Notes: generated from the letters alone by a model not told the origin. A stretch of 64,000 nucleotides of DNA from Neorhizobium lilium (GCF_004053875.1 NZ_SBIP01000002.1:248001-312000), one strand, 5' to 3'; numbered from the stretch's first letter, positions 16,782-26,477 are shown. Numbers and translations are program-made.

Positions 16782-19283
16782 ATGACGAACAGCTTTGACG
16801 ACATTCCGTTTTTCGACGACGCGCCCGAAGAGCCGGCGCCGCGGCGTAGCGCTGCCTCGCCAGCCGCCGCCGCGGGGCTTGGTATTGCCGCCCGCGCCAT
16901 GGCTGCCCGAGACGGCAACCGGGCGGCGATGGAGTATCTGTCCGGCCTCAATCCGGAACAGCGCGAAGCGGTGGAATCGCTCGATGGACCCGTGCTGGTG
17001 CTGGCCGGTGCCGGCACCGGCAAGACCCGGGTTCTGACCACCCGCATTGCCCATATTCTTGCGACAGCTCGCGCCTATCCAAGCCAGATCCTCGCCGTCA
17101 CCTTCACCAACAAGGCGGCCCGCGAGATGAAGGAGCGCGTTGGCGTGCTCGTCGGCGGGGCCGTCGAGGGCATGCCGTGGATGGGCACGTTCCACTCGAT
17201 CGGCGTCAAGCTGCTGCGCCGCCACGCGGAACTGGCGGGCTTGCGCTCCGACTTCAGCATTCTTGATACCGACGATGTGGTGCGGCTGATCAAGCAGCTG
17301 ATCCAGGCGGAAGGCCTCGACGACAAGCGCTGGCCGGCAAAACAGTTTGCCGGTATGATCGACAGCTGGAAGAACAAGGGGCTGACGCCGCCGGATATTG
17401 CCGAAGGTGACGCCCGCGCCTTCGCCAATGGCAAGGGCCGCGAACTCTATGCCGCCTATCAGGCGCGGCTGCGCACGCTGAACGCCTGCGATTTCGGCGA
17501 CCTGCTGCTGCATCCGATTTCCATCTTCCGCCAGAACCCGGATATCCTGAAGGAATACCACCAACGCTTCCGCTATATCCTGGTGGACGAGTACCAGGAC
17601 ACGAACACTGCCCAGTATATGTGGCTGCGGCTTCTGGCCCAGCGCCCGCAGGGCACGCCGCAGAATGTCTGCTGCGTGGGCGACGACGACCAGTCCATCT
17701 ATGGCTGGCGCGGCGCCGAAGTGGACAATATCCTCCGCTTCGAGAAGGATTTCGTCGGCGCCAAGGTGATCAAGCTGGAGCGCAATTACCGCTCGACAGA
17801 ACATATCCTCGGCGCCGCCGGCCATCTGATTGCCCATAACGAGGGACGGCTGGGCAAGACGCTGTTCACCGACCGGGTCGATCCGGACGACGAGAAGGTG
17901 CAGGTACATGCTGCCTGGGATTCGGAAGAGGAAGCGCGCGCTGTCGGCGAAGAGATAGAGCGGCTGCAGCGCGGTGGCTCGGACGGCAAGAAGCACAACC
18001 TCAACGACATGGCGATCCTTGTGCGCGCCTCCTTCCAGATGCGCGAGTTCGAAGACCGCTTTGTCACGCTCGGGCTGAACTATCGCGTCATCGGCGGCCC
18101 GCGCTTCTACGAGCGGCTCGAGATCCGCGATGCCATGGCCTATTTCCGCCTCGTCTGTCAGCCGGCCGACGATCTCGCCTTTGAGCGGATCGTCAACACT
18201 CCGAAGCGCGGCCTGGGCGACACGACCATCCGCAACCTGCACGACTATGCTCGTGCCCGCGATATTCCCATGCTCGCCGCAGCCTCCCAGATCACCGAGA
18301 CGGACGAGCTGAAGCCCAAGGCGCGCAAGGCCCTGTTCGATGTGATCCAAAGCTTCAGGAACTGGAGCGAAAGGCTTGAAACGGTTTCGCATCTGGAGCT
18401 TGCGGAGCAGATCCTGGAGGAAAGCGGCTATACCGACATGTGGAAGGCCGACAAGTCGGCCGAAGCGCCTGGACGACTCGATAACCTGAAGGAACTTGTC
18501 CGCTCCATGGAAGCGTTTGAGAGCATGCGCGGCTTCCTCGAACACGTATCGCTGGTGATGGACGCCGACAAGAACGAGAACCTCGACGCGGTGTCGATCA
18601 TGACGCTGCATTCGGCCAAGGGTCTGGAATTCGACACCGTCTTCCTGCCCGGCTGGGAGGAAGGCCTGTTTCCGCACCAGCGCGCGCTCGACGAAGGCGG
18701 ACGCTCCGGCCTGGAGGAGGAACGGCGGCTGGCCTATGTGGGCCTGACACGCGCCAAGCACCGCTGCCATATCTGGTTCGTGTCAAACCGGCGCATCCAC
18801 GGCCTGTGGCAATCCACCATGCCCTCGCGCTTCCTTGACGAACTGCCGGCGGCGCATGTGGACGTGGCCGTTTCTGAAAGCAATTATGGTGGCTATGGCG
18901 GCCAGGGAGGTGGCAGGGGCGGCTACGGCCAGTCACGCTTCGACAAGGCCGATCCTTTTGCCAACACCCATTCGACCCCCGGCTGGAAACGTGCCCAGGC
19001 CAACAAGAGCGACGCAACGCGCGACAACTGGGGCAGCCGCTCAGGACATGCGGTAGAGCGCATCGGCTATGGTGAAAGCGGCCCCCGCACCCGCACCATA
19101 GACGGCGAACTGGTGGCCAAGTCCGTGGCCGACACGCCCTCGCAGTTTTCGGTGGGCGACCGCGTCTTTCACGTCAAGTTCGGCAATGGCAACGTCGCTT
19201 CGATCGAAGGCAACAAGCTGACCATCGACTTCGACCGCGCCGGCCAGAAGCGCGTGCTGGACGGGTTTGTGGAGCGGGCGTGA
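16782..19283 (+). CDS. uvrD: UvrD/PcrA-type ATP-dependent DNA helicase
   Basis: 833-residue superfamily 1A 3'-5' helicase acting in nucleotide excision and mismatch repair. The order is an acidic N-terminal extension (FDDIPFFDDAPEEPAP), Walker A AGAGTGKTRVLTTR, motif Ia AVTFTNKAAREMKERV, Walker B DEYQDTNTAQY, motif III QSIYGWRGAE, motif IV LERNYRST, motif V TLHSAKGLEFDTVFLPG, and motif VI RRLAYVGLTRAKHR. After a Gly-rich linker the C-terminus has a tudor-like fold (FSVGDRVFHVKFGNGNVASIEGNKLTIDFD), which binds RNA polymerase in PcrA. ATG at 16782 gives the usual N-terminus. It is divergent from the efflux operon. Confidence 0.95.
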   Translation: MTNSFDDIPFFDDAPEEPAPRRSAASPAAAAGLGIAARAMAARDGNRAAMEYLSGLNPEQREAVESLDGPVLVLAGAGTGKTRVLTTRIAHILATARAYPSQILAVTFTNKAAREMKERVGVLVGGAVEGMPWMGTFHSIGVKLLRRHAELAGLRSDFSILDTDDVVRLIKQLIQAEGLDDKRWPAKQFAGMIDSWKNKGLTPPDIAEGDARAFANGKGRELYAAYQARLRTLNACDFGDLLLHPISIFRQNPDILKEYHQRFRYILVDEYQDTNTAQYMWLRLLAQRPQGTPQNVCCVGDDDQSIYGWRGAEVDNILRFEKDFVGAKVIKLERNYRSTEHILGAAGHLIAHNEGRLGKTLFTDRVDPDDEKVQVHAAWDSEEEARAVGEEIERLQRGGSDGKKHNLNDMAILVRASFQMREFEDRFVTLGLNYRVIGGPRFYERLEIRDAMAYFRLVCQPADDLAFERIVNTPKRGLGDTTIRNLHDYARARDIPMLAAASQITETDELKPKARKALFDVIQSFRNWSERLETVSHLELAEQILEESGYTDMWKADKSAEAPGRLDNLKELVRSMEAFESMRGFLEHVSLVMDADKNENLDAVSIMTLHSAKGLEFDTVFLPGWEEGLFPHQRALDEGGRSGLEEERRLAYVGLTRAKHRCHIWFVSNRRIHGLWQSTMPSRFLDELPAAHVDVAVSESNYGGYGGQGGGRGGYGQSRFDKADPFANTHSTPGWKRAQANKSDATRDNWGSRSGHAVERIGYGESGPRTRTIDGELVAKSVADTPSQFSVGDRVFHVKFGNGNVASIEGNKLTIDFDRAGQKRVLDGFVERA

Positions 19284-19416
19284 GCGGACCTGCAAACATT
19301 GAACGAAGATCGAGCCGACTCACCAATTGCCACAACTACTCGTCTAAACCTACCCTTGCCGCGCCTCCTAACGACAGCTACCCCTTGATCAACCAAGATC
19401 TCGATGGAGCTTCGCC

Positions 19417-20562
19417 ATGTACCTCACCAACACCGACCTTATCGAGCTCACCGCCTTCCGCCGCAGGCTGCATGCCATGCCGGAGGTCTCCGGCGAAGAG
19501 GTTCGCACGGCGGCGGAGGTCGAAAAATTCCTGGCCGGGACCGCGCCGGATCGTGTAATCACCGGGCTCGGCGGGACAGGCCTCGCCGTAATCTATGACA
19601 GTGGCCTTCCCGGGCCAACCATTCTCTTCCGAGCCGAGCTGGATGCCCTGCCGATCGAGGAGACAGGTGACCCAGACTATCGCTCCGCCATTCCGGGCAA
19701 GGGGCATATGTGCGGCCATGACGGCCACATGACGATATTGACGGCGCTAGGCCGGCATTTTGGGCGGTCGCGACCGAGCCAGGGTCGCGTCGTCCTCCTG
19801 TTTCAGCCGGCAGAAGAGACCGGCGCCGGTGCGGCGGCCGTCATTGCCGACGAAAGGTTTGTCGAGCTTTCGCCGGACTATAGCTTCTCACTGCACAATT
19901 TTCCAAGCCTGCCGCTCGGGCATGTCTGGCTGAAGCAAGGAACCGCCAACTGCGCCTCGCGTGGATTAAAGATCACGTTGACCGGCCGGACCGCGCATGC
20001 CTCCATGCCGGAGACAGGCGTTTCGCCCATGCCGGCGCTTGCCATGCTGATGCCGTCGCTGACGGCGCTGAGCAGCGGAAGCATCACGACAGGTAATCTT
20101 GTCCTCCTGACGGTGACCCATGCCGTGCTGGGCGAACCGGCCTTCGGCATCGCGCCGGGCCATGCGGAACTGTGGGTGACGCTGCGCACCATGACCGATG
20201 CCGGCATGCAGGCGCTCGTGGATGCGGCAGAGGCTCTGGTCGTCCGGGTTGCCGCCAAATGCGGGCTGGAGCATCGGTTCGACTATCACGACGTCTTCCT
20301 CCATTCGGAGAATCACCCCGATGCGGTCGCGCATCTGGGGGCGGCTCTCGATGCGGAAGGCATTCCGCATGAAACGGGAGAGGCGTTGCGGGCTTCGGAG
20401 GATTTCGGCCGCTTCGGCGCGGTCTCCAGGTCGGCCATGTTCTTCCTGGGCGCAGGCGAGGATACCCCTGCCCTGCACAATCCGAACTATGATTTTCCCA
20501 ATGATCTGATCCCGATCGGGGCGCGAATCTTCATCCGCGTCGCCCGCAACATTCTAGGCTGA
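19417..20562 (+). CDS. M20 family amidohydrolase
   Basis: 381-residue metallo-amidohydrolase of the peptidase M20D (hippurate hydrolase/IAA-amino-acid hydrolase) group, which cleaves N-acyl amino acids. Metal ligands and core motifs are visible: AELDALPIEE, the dimetal MCGHDGHMT, LLFQPAEETGAGAAAVI with the catalytic glutamate, and SLHNFPSLPLG. The dimerisation domain holds LTGRTAHASMPETGVSP, and the final ligand region is ALHNPNYDFPNDLIPIGARIF. Homologues normally have a Cys ligand before GHDGH, and it is present here. It stands 133 bp after uvrD and converges on the transpeptidase-like gene with 10 bp between stops. The natural substrate is not evident from context. Confidence 0.88.
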   Translation: MYLTNTDLIELTAFRRRLHAMPEVSGEEVRTAAEVEKFLAGTAPDRVITGLGGTGLAVIYDSGLPGPTILFRAELDALPIEETGDPDYRSAIPGKGHMCGHDGHMTILTALGRHFGRSRPSQGRVVLLFQPAEETGAGAAAVIADERFVELSPDYSFSLHNFPSLPLGHVWLKQGTANCASRGLKITLTGRTAHASMPETGVSPMPALAMLMPSLTALSSGSITTGNLVLLTVTHAVLGEPAFGIAPGHAELWVTLRTMTDAGMQALVDAAEALVVRVAAKCGLEHRFDYHDVFLHSENHPDAVAHLGAALDAEGIPHETGEALRASEDFGRFGAVSRSAMFFLGAGEDTPALHNPNYDFPNDLIPIGARIFIRVARNILG

Positions 20563-20572
20563 TCGAGACGCC

Positions 20573-21988
20573 TCAGGCGTCCTTGCCGCCGAACAGCTTG
20601 GCAAGGAACCCGCCATTGGTGCCACGGCCCGGACGCTTGCCGTCATATTTCGGCACGATGACCATATGCGTGACTTCGCCGCGCTGGAAGGCCTTCAGGA
20701 AGCGGTCGTATTCGGCGAAGGCAACGCAGCCATGGCTGTCGCCGCGAACGCGCAGCAGGAAGCTGTGGGCAAGAATACCCGTGCGGCCCTGCGGCGCCTT
20801 GCCGTCGACCGGCGTCAGGCGAAGGGCGGCTACACCGTGAAACAGGGACTCGCGCATGGAAAGCTTGTAGGTGCCGGGCGGCGTCGGGCCGCGCATGGTG
20901 ACATGTGTGAAGGACGGGTTGTCGCGCATCTTGCCGATGCCAGAATGGGCCTCGAGCTTGTTGCCATTCGGCATGTAAACCACGCCGCCGGTAATGTCAT
21001 AGACGGCGACCTTGGTGCCGATGCCGGGCCAATTCGGCGCCGGAACGGTGGGCGACACGCGGCCGGAATCTTCACGCATGGGATTATCGGGGCGCGCAAA
21101 GGCGAGAACCGTAGGCTTCTCGGCGTCATCCTTCTCAGGCTTCTGCGGTGCAACCGCCGCGATCGCCGCAAGTGCGTTCGGCTTGGCAGGCTTGACATCC
21201 ATGCCCGAAGAGGGACGAATGACAGGCAGCGGGCCAGCCTTGGGCAGCGAGTAATCGGGAATCGCCGCCTGCATCTGCTCGGGCGCCGAGCTGGGAACCG
21301 GGACCGATTCCTCGACGATGGACATGCTATCGTCGGTGTCCGCGTCGTCCTCTTCAAAAGCAGTCTGTTCGATCGACGCCATTTCGACCGGCTTCATCTG
21401 GTTGAGCTCGGCGACCTTGGTGGTCGACTGAGCGTCCTGGATCATATCAGGAATGGGGCTATCGCCGCGAGGCGCGACCACGACGAGGCTTGCCATGGCT
21501 GTGCCGAGCACGGCTTTGATGGCGGACGCTTCGGGGCGGCTCTTCTCAAGCGCTGCAAACTGCTCTTCGGCCTGCGAATGACGCGAGGCCTTGGCCATGG
21601 CCACATGCACCGCATCGCGCAGGCTGGATTCGTCAGGGCGACGCGCAGCAAAGGCCGCCACATCGGCGCCTTCGAGACGCTTGCTCTTGGGATTGGCCGG
21701 CGTACTTCCCGGCAGGCGCGAGAATTTGGAAATGTCGAGGCTGCGGTCGGCGGACGCGACCATGGGCGCAGCGGAAAATTTGGCGGGCACGAGCGCCGTC
21801 TCGAATTTCACGTTCGACGCCGACTTCACCGCCGTCGCCATGGTGACCATGGACGCGCCAATGAGCGTTGCTGCCGCAAGGCCGACGCCGAGCGTCACAT
21901 TGGCGAGAAGAGAGCGGGATTTCTTGCGGCGGGGAGACGCTTTACGCGCCTGATTGACTTTGGCTGAAGCTACTGAAGAACGCGCCAT
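20573..21988 (-). CDS. DUF2778/Tlde1-domain L,D-transpeptidase-like protein
   Basis: 471-residue inner-membrane-anchored periplasmic protein. A basic cytoplasmic tail (KASPRRKKSR) and one transmembrane segment (LLANVTLGVGLAAATLIGASMV) are followed by about 280 residues of Pro/Ala-rich linker with no fold. The C-terminal 130 residues are a DUF2778 (Tlde1-type) L,D-transpeptidase-like domain: AVYDITGGVVYMPNGNKLEAHSG, a TPPGTYKLSMRES stretch, and the catalytic RGDSHGCVAFAEYDRFLKAF with His and Cys. In some species this domain is a type VI secretion effector; here the anchor and housekeeping setting suggest an envelope role. ATG at 21988 is used; a GTG directly before it is possible. Confidence 0.85.
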   Translation of the reverse strand: MARSSVASAKVNQARKASPRRKKSRSLLANVTLGVGLAAATLIGASMVTMATAVKSASNVKFETALVPAKFSAAPMVASADRSLDISKFSRLPGSTPANPKSKRLEGADVAAFAARRPDESSLRDAVHVAMAKASRHSQAEEQFAALEKSRPEASAIKAVLGTAMASLVVVAPRGDSPIPDMIQDAQSTTKVAELNQMKPVEMASIEQTAFEEDDADTDDSMSIVEESVPVPSSAPEQMQAAIPDYSLPKAGPLPVIRPSSGMDVKPAKPNALAAIAAVAPQKPEKDDAEKPTVLAFARPDNPMREDSGRVSPTVPAPNWPGIGTKVAVYDITGGVVYMPNGNKLEAHSGIGKMRDNPSFTHVTMRGPTPPGTYKLSMRESLFHGVAALRLTPVDGKAPQGRTGILAHSFLLRVRGDSHGCVAFAEYDRFLKAFQRGEVTHMVIVPKYDGKRPGRGTNGGFLAKLFGGKDA

Positions 21989-22585
21989 CACTTGCTACCC
22001 GAACCGTTACTCACACAAGCAGAAGCCGCAATTGCAGCCCTACCATTCAGATCACCTCGGACGAGCATCACAGACACAACCTGCTCCCTGCCATCATCCG
22101 ACTGCTCATGAGAATGAACGATTATGGTAACCAATGTCTTTACGTCGCCCCGATTGGAAGTTCGGTGGTGCACATAAGAGCGCATGCCGTCGGAACTTTA
22201 GCCTAAATGCGGCAACAGGGTGTCTCTGTTGTGCAGCGATTGAGGCAGGTCAACCCGTCGACTGTTGCTGTTTAGCGACAAATTCCCCTTACTTCAAGGT
22301 TAACCTAGAATTTTAATGCGTCTGCGACGGATTTAATGGCCGGTTTGCCAGCATCGTTTTCTAATTCTTGGGGATGCACGGTGAATTGCGACCAGCTGGA
22401 ACACCGCAACTTCCGGTCGGTATTTTCAGACAAACGGCAGATAAATACGGCGGGCGAAGTTGCGTAAGGTGGCATTCAGATCGTTCGCAACCGGAATCCA
22501 TGCGACGAATTCGAGTGATTCGGCCTCAAGCCTTGATCCAAGGCCGCAGGCTTGGCATGATTCCGATCCACAGGAGGAGATGGCG
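21989..22585. other. 597-bp intergenic region without a convincing gene
   Basis: This divergent spacer between the transpeptidase-like gene and pncA is the longest in the window without an assigned gene, and is AT-richer than its surroundings from about 22260 to 22400. Short open frames exist on both strands but lack ribosome-binding sites and family resemblance. It contains the palindrome GGTTAACC near 22300. A small RNA or the two promoters could lie here; I see no structure strong enough to name one. Confidence 0.5.
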
Positions 22586-23212
22586 ATGAAGGCTTTGCTG
22601 CTGGTCGATATCCAGAACGGTTTCTGCCCCGGAGGGAACCTGCCTGTTCCGCATGGCGACGAAATTGTGCCGGTCGCCAACCGGCTGATTGCCGAAGGGG
22701 GCTACGACGTCATCGTCGCCTCGCAGGACTGGCACCCGGCTAACCACGGAAGCTTCGCCTCGCAGCATCCCGGTAAAAAGCCTTTCGAGATGGGCGAGCT
22801 TTCCGGCGCACCGCAGGTCATGTGGCCCGACCACTGCGTGCAGGGCACCGGCGACTCCGAATTCCATCCGGACCTGGACCTCGACGCCATCGATTACATT
22901 CAGCAGAAAGGCGAGAACCCGGCGGTGGACAGCTACTCCGCCTTCCGGGACAACGACCAGGCGGCGCTGACCGGGCTGGCTGGCTATCTCAAGGCCCAGC
23001 AGGTCGATGAACTGGATGTTTGCGGGCTGGCGACGGATTATTGCGTGAAGTTTTCCGCGCTCGACGCTGTCGATATGCTGCCGGGCGTGGAGGTCCGCTT
23101 CATCGAGGACGCGAGCCGCGGCATAGACCCTGAAGGCGCGAAAACCGCCATCAAGGAAATGCGCGCCAAAGGGATAGGTATCGTTTCAAGCGAGGCAATC
23201 CTGGCGGATTGA
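22586..23212 (+). CDS. pncA: Nicotinamidase (pyrazinamidase/isochorismatase family)
   Basis: Deamidates nicotinamide to nicotinate in the NAD salvage pathway. The 208 residues contain the catalytic Asp in LLVDIQNGFCPGGNLPVPHGD, a metal-binding Asp/His set in ASQDWHPANHGSFAS, the catalytic Lys in YIQQKGENPAVDSYSAF, the trailing MWPDHCVQGTGDSEFH, and the nucleophile Cys in DVCGLATDYCVKFSALDAV. ATG at 22586 lies eight bases after AGGAGG; another ATG six bases earlier is too close to that site. No other NAD genes are adjacent. Confidence 0.95.
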   Translation: MKALLLVDIQNGFCPGGNLPVPHGDEIVPVANRLIAEGGYDVIVASQDWHPANHGSFASQHPGKKPFEMGELSGAPQVMWPDHCVQGTGDSEFHPDLDLDAIDYIQQKGENPAVDSYSAFRDNDQAALTGLAGYLKAQQVDELDVCGLATDYCVKFSALDAVDMLPGVEVRFIEDASRGIDPEGAKTAIKEMRAKGIGIVSSEAILAD

Positions 23213-23341
23213 CACTCCTCGGCAGTTGTAGGCCAGGCTCCATAAGTGTCTCATCAGGAAAATCCATCACTGCATCAGCGCAATTCGATTGCTCCCTTGG
23301 GCAGGCGGCTCTAAACGCAGCCTCCACGAAGGATTTAACCG

Positions 23342-24061
23342 ATGAATCGCGACGACGTTCGATCAGGCATTAGAGGCGGTCTCGTCATCGCCATCTCATC
23401 CGCACCCTTTGCGATCCTGTTTGGGGCGGTCGCCACCGACAACGGCCTAAGCGTCGGCGAAGCAACCTTGATGAGCGCTAGCGTGTACGCGGGCGCAAGC
23501 CAATTGGTCGGCATCGAACTCTTCGGCCACCACGTGGCGCCCTGGCTCGTCATCCTGTCCGTGCTGGCAGTCAATTTCCGCCACGTCCTCTATTCTGCGG
23601 CACTCGCGCGCTATATCGCGCATTTCAGTCCGCTCCAGAAATTCTTTACCTTCTTCCTGCTCACCGACCCGCAATTTGCGGAAAGCGTGAAGCGCGAGGA
23701 AAGCGGCCAGGGCGTAAGCTTTACCTGGTATATGGCCTTCGGCTCGGCGATCTACGTCCCTTGGGTTATTTCCAGCGCCGTTGGCGCCTTTTTCGGGCAG
23801 ATGCTGGGCGACCCGAAGGTGCTGGCGATCGACGTACTCCTGCCGATCTACTTCCTGGGTCTTGTGATCGGCTTTCGCCACAAGCCCGGCTTCTACCCCA
23901 CGGTTCTCGCCAGCGCGCTCGCTTCGGTGCTCGCCTATCATTTCATCGGCTCTCCCTGGCATGTCAGCATTGGTGCTGCCGCGGGCGTGGTCGTCGCGGC
24001 ATTCTTGCCTCTGCCCAGCCTCGCTCAGCCGGTGACGGCTGCCAGTGACACCGAAAACTGA
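23342..24061 (+). CDS. azlC: AzlC family branched-chain amino acid exporter subunit
   Basis: 239-residue inner-membrane protein of the LIV-E (AzlC) family; with AzlD it exports branched-chain amino acids or analogues. The family core is at the N-terminus: GIRGGLVIAISSAPFAILFGAVATDNGLS followed by ASVYAGASQLVGIELFGHHVAPWLVILSVLAVNFRHVLYSAALA. About seven transmembrane segments can be drawn, ending in VVVAAFLPLPSLAQ. The start codon has no strong ribosome-binding site in view. azlD follows 13 bp later, and the pair is the standard two-subunit arrangement. No regulator such as Lrp is adjacent. Confidence 0.92.
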   Translation: MNRDDVRSGIRGGLVIAISSAPFAILFGAVATDNGLSVGEATLMSASVYAGASQLVGIELFGHHVAPWLVILSVLAVNFRHVLYSAALARYIAHFSPLQKFFTFFLLTDPQFAESVKREESGQGVSFTWYMAFGSAIYVPWVISSAVGAFFGQMLGDPKVLAIDVLLPIYFLGLVIGFRHKPGFYPTVLASALASVLAYHFIGSPWHVSIGAAAGVVVAAFLPLPSLAQPVTAASDTEN

Positions 24062-24074
24062 GTTGGAGGCGCAG

Positions 24075-24377
24075 ATGTCGAACGAAACGCTTCTGTTGAT
24101 CCTTGCCGCGGCCATCGCCACCTTCGCGACGCGGATTGGCGGCTATGTGCTGATCACGCGCCTGAAAACCATCCCGCCTAGAATGGAGCAGGCGCTGAAC
24201 GCGGTTCCTGCGGCCGTCCTCACGACGCTGGTGGCGCCGTCCTTCTTCAACGGTGGCTGGGAAGTGAAGATCGCCATGGTCGTGGCGCTCGCAGCCGGGA
24301 TCCGTTATCCCGGCCTTCTCATGCTCGGCGCCGGCTGGGCCGTGGCGATGATCTGCCGCCACCTGCTCGGCTTCTAG
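24075..24377 (+). CDS. azlD: AzlD family small exporter subunit
   Basis: 100-residue, three- to four-helix partner of AzlC. The typical sequence begins LLLILAAAIATFATRIGGYVLITR, followed by IPPRMEQALNAVPAAVLTTLVAPSFF and ends with AGWAVAMICRHLLGF. I take ATG at 24075, fourteen bases after the azlC stop, rather than the earlier ATG that overlaps azlC. It completes the export system and has no function alone. It converges on the aminopeptidase gene with 14 bp between stops. Confidence 0.9.
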   Translation: MSNETLLLILAAAIATFATRIGGYVLITRLKTIPPRMEQALNAVPAAVLTTLVAPSFFNGGWEVKIAMVVALAAGIRYPGLLMLGAGWAVAMICRHLLGF

Positions 24378-24391
24378 GGTCAGGACCTAAT

Positions 24392-26224
24392 TCAGGAAAT
24401 AGCTTCCGTCGCTGCAATCAGCCAGTCCCGCACGGGCTGCTTGTCGATCAGCGGCAGCAGCTTTTCGCGAACCGCGGCATGATAGCCGTTGAGCCATCCA
24501 AGTTCCTCCGTATCCAGAAGCTCGGCAAGCACCAACCGACGATCGATCGGGCACCAGGTCAGCGTCTCGAAGTAGAGCATGGGCAGGTCTCCGCCATCCA
24601 CCTGCTCTGCAGGGTTTACGTAGATCAGGTTCTCGATCCGAATGCCGAAGGCGCCCGGACGATAATACCCAGGCTCGTTTGAGAGAATCATGCCCGGCAG
24701 AATCTCCTGTGTGGCAAGTCGCGCGATACGCTGCGGCCCTTCATGCACGGACAGATAGGAGCCGACGCCGTGACCGGTGCCATGCGCATAGTCCGCGCCC
24801 GCTTTCCACAGCGCGATGCGCGCCAGGGGGTCAAGGTCGCAGCCGCGTGTGCCCTTGGGGAAGCGGGCGGCTGAAATGCCGATCATGCCCTTCAGCACCA
24901 GCGTGAAGAAGCGCTTGCGGTCGTCTGCGACGGCACCGACCGCTACTGTGCGGGTAATGTCGGTCGTGCCGTTGATATATTGCGCGCCGGAGTCGATCAG
25001 GAAGAGGTCGCCAACTTCCAGCTTGCGGTTCGTCTCCGTCGTCACGCGGTAATGGATAACTGCGCCATGCTCCCCCGCACCCGAGATCGTGTCGAAGGAG
25101 ATATCCTTCAACGGGTTCTGCATGCTTTGTCCTACGTCGGCGCGGGCCTTTTCCAGCGCCTGCACGGCATCCACTTCGGTCATCGAGCCAGGCGCCTGCT
25201 GGTCGAGCCACCAGAGAAATTCGACCATGGCGGCTCCGTCCTGCAAATGCGCCTTGGCAGAACCTTCCAGTTCGGCCGGGTTCTTGCAGGCCCGCGGCAG
25301 CTTTGCCGGATCGGTCGCCTCCACGACCACGCCACCCGCCTGTTCGATGGCATTAGTGAGCGCGAGCGGCGTCAGATCGGGATCGACAAGCAGCCGGCCT
25401 CCATCACGGGCAAACACACCCAAGCGATCCAGAAGCTCCAAGGGCTCCCGGGGCGTGGCCAGAGCAAGGAGATGGTTGGACTGCTCGGTCCCGAGCTTAC
25501 GGCTATCGATAAAGATCTCCGCCTCGCCTGCCGCCGTCACGATGGCGCGGGACAGCGGATGCGGCGTATGCGGGACATCATTGCCGCGGATGTTGAAAAT
25601 CCAGGCAACGGAAGACGGATCGGTGATGAGAACCGCTGCAGCGCCCTTCTCCGAAACGGAGGCTGCGATCTGACGGATCTTCTCGCCGCCCTCGCGGCCT
25701 GTGAATTCGTGCTTCTGGATAGAGACGGGCTCAAGCGGCTCGGCGGGACGGTCGTCCCAGATCTCGTCCAAGGGATTCGACGGCAGAACGACAAGCGAGC
25801 CACTAATCTCATGAAGCGCTTTGAGCAAACGACGCACTTCGGCTCCGGCATGCAGCCATGGATCGATGCCGAGGCGCAGGCCCTTTATGCCGTGGCGCAG
25901 CAGCCAGACATGTGGCGGTTCGTTCACCAGATCTCCGCCCGTGAAAACTGCACTATCCACCTGTTCGGCAAGCTGGGTCGTATAGCGCCCGTCCACGAAG
26001 ACGACCGCTTCACGGCGCGTTACCAACACGATCCCGGCTGAACCTGTGAAACCTGTGAGCCAGGCAAGCCGCTCGGCAGAGGCCGGCACATATTCACCCT
26101 GATACTCATCGGCCCGCGGAACAAGGAAGGCATCGATGCCCAGATCGTCGAATTTGGCACGCAAGGTCTCGACGCGCTCGCGCCCGAATTGAGGAGCTGA
26201 CTTCGTTTCGAAGGACTGGAACAT
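24392..26224 (-). CDS. Xaa-Pro aminopeptidase (M24B)
   Basis: 610-residue metalloaminopeptidase that removes N-terminal residues preceding proline. It has two creatinase-like N-terminal domains (RADEYQGEYVPASAERLAWLTG and a second copy around TDPSSVAWIFNIRGNDVPHTP) and a C-terminal pita-bread catalytic domain. Metal ligands appear in order: the two Asp in LIDSGAQYINGTTDITRTV, the His in YAHGTGHGVGSYLSVHEGP, and the two Glu in SNEPGYYRPGAFGIRIENLIYV. The length matches the long eukaryote-like APP1 form common in rhizobia. It is monocistronic, opposite to azlCD and divergent from a small DUF1127-like gene. Confidence 0.93.
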   Translation of the reverse strand: MFQSFETKSAPQFGRERVETLRAKFDDLGIDAFLVPRADEYQGEYVPASAERLAWLTGFTGSAGIVLVTRREAVVFVDGRYTTQLAEQVDSAVFTGGDLVNEPPHVWLLRHGIKGLRLGIDPWLHAGAEVRRLLKALHEISGSLVVLPSNPLDEIWDDRPAEPLEPVSIQKHEFTGREGGEKIRQIAASVSEKGAAAVLITDPSSVAWIFNIRGNDVPHTPHPLSRAIVTAAGEAEIFIDSRKLGTEQSNHLLALATPREPLELLDRLGVFARDGGRLLVDPDLTPLALTNAIEQAGGVVVEATDPAKLPRACKNPAELEGSAKAHLQDGAAMVEFLWWLDQQAPGSMTEVDAVQALEKARADVGQSMQNPLKDISFDTISGAGEHGAVIHYRVTTETNRKLEVGDLFLIDSGAQYINGTTDITRTVAVGAVADDRKRFFTLVLKGMIGISAARFPKGTRGCDLDPLARIALWKAGADYAHGTGHGVGSYLSVHEGPQRIARLATQEILPGMILSNEPGYYRPGAFGIRIENLIYVNPAEQVDGGDLPMLYFETLTWCPIDRRLVLAELLDTEELGWLNGYHAAVREKLLPLIDKQPVRDWLIAATEAIS

Positions 26225-26337
26225 GGCTTGTTTCCGATGACTGATTCAAGGAGCTTGCCGCTACCTCTAACGCAATTCCGCCCGTTTCCGCCAGTCTACC
26301 CCGCGTTGGCGTAATATTGTGCAAATGGGAGACGGAA

Positions 26338-26349
26338 CCGATTAATCGG
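26338..26349. promoter_or_regulatory. 12-bp perfect palindrome CCGATTAATCGG
   Basis: A perfect 12-bp palindrome in the divergent spacer between the aminopeptidase gene and the small DUF1127-like gene, 113 bases before the aminopeptidase start and 129 bases before the small gene's start. It could be an operator for either; nothing else supports a particular regulator. Confidence 0.35.
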
Positions 26350-26477
26350 ATAACAATCCATGCAGCAGACGCATGACACCCGTGAGGCTTCTGGACTGCC
26401 TCAAACACCCAAAGTTGCTTATGTTTCAACCATGGATGGGCGTCCAACAAGGCCTGTCACCACAACGGGACACAGTC

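Noticed and set aside
16695-18770. A 691-codon minus-strand open frame opposite uvrD
   Set aside because: It is the antisense shadow of a clear helicase gene in GC-rich sequence, with no domain of its own and no ribosome-binding site.
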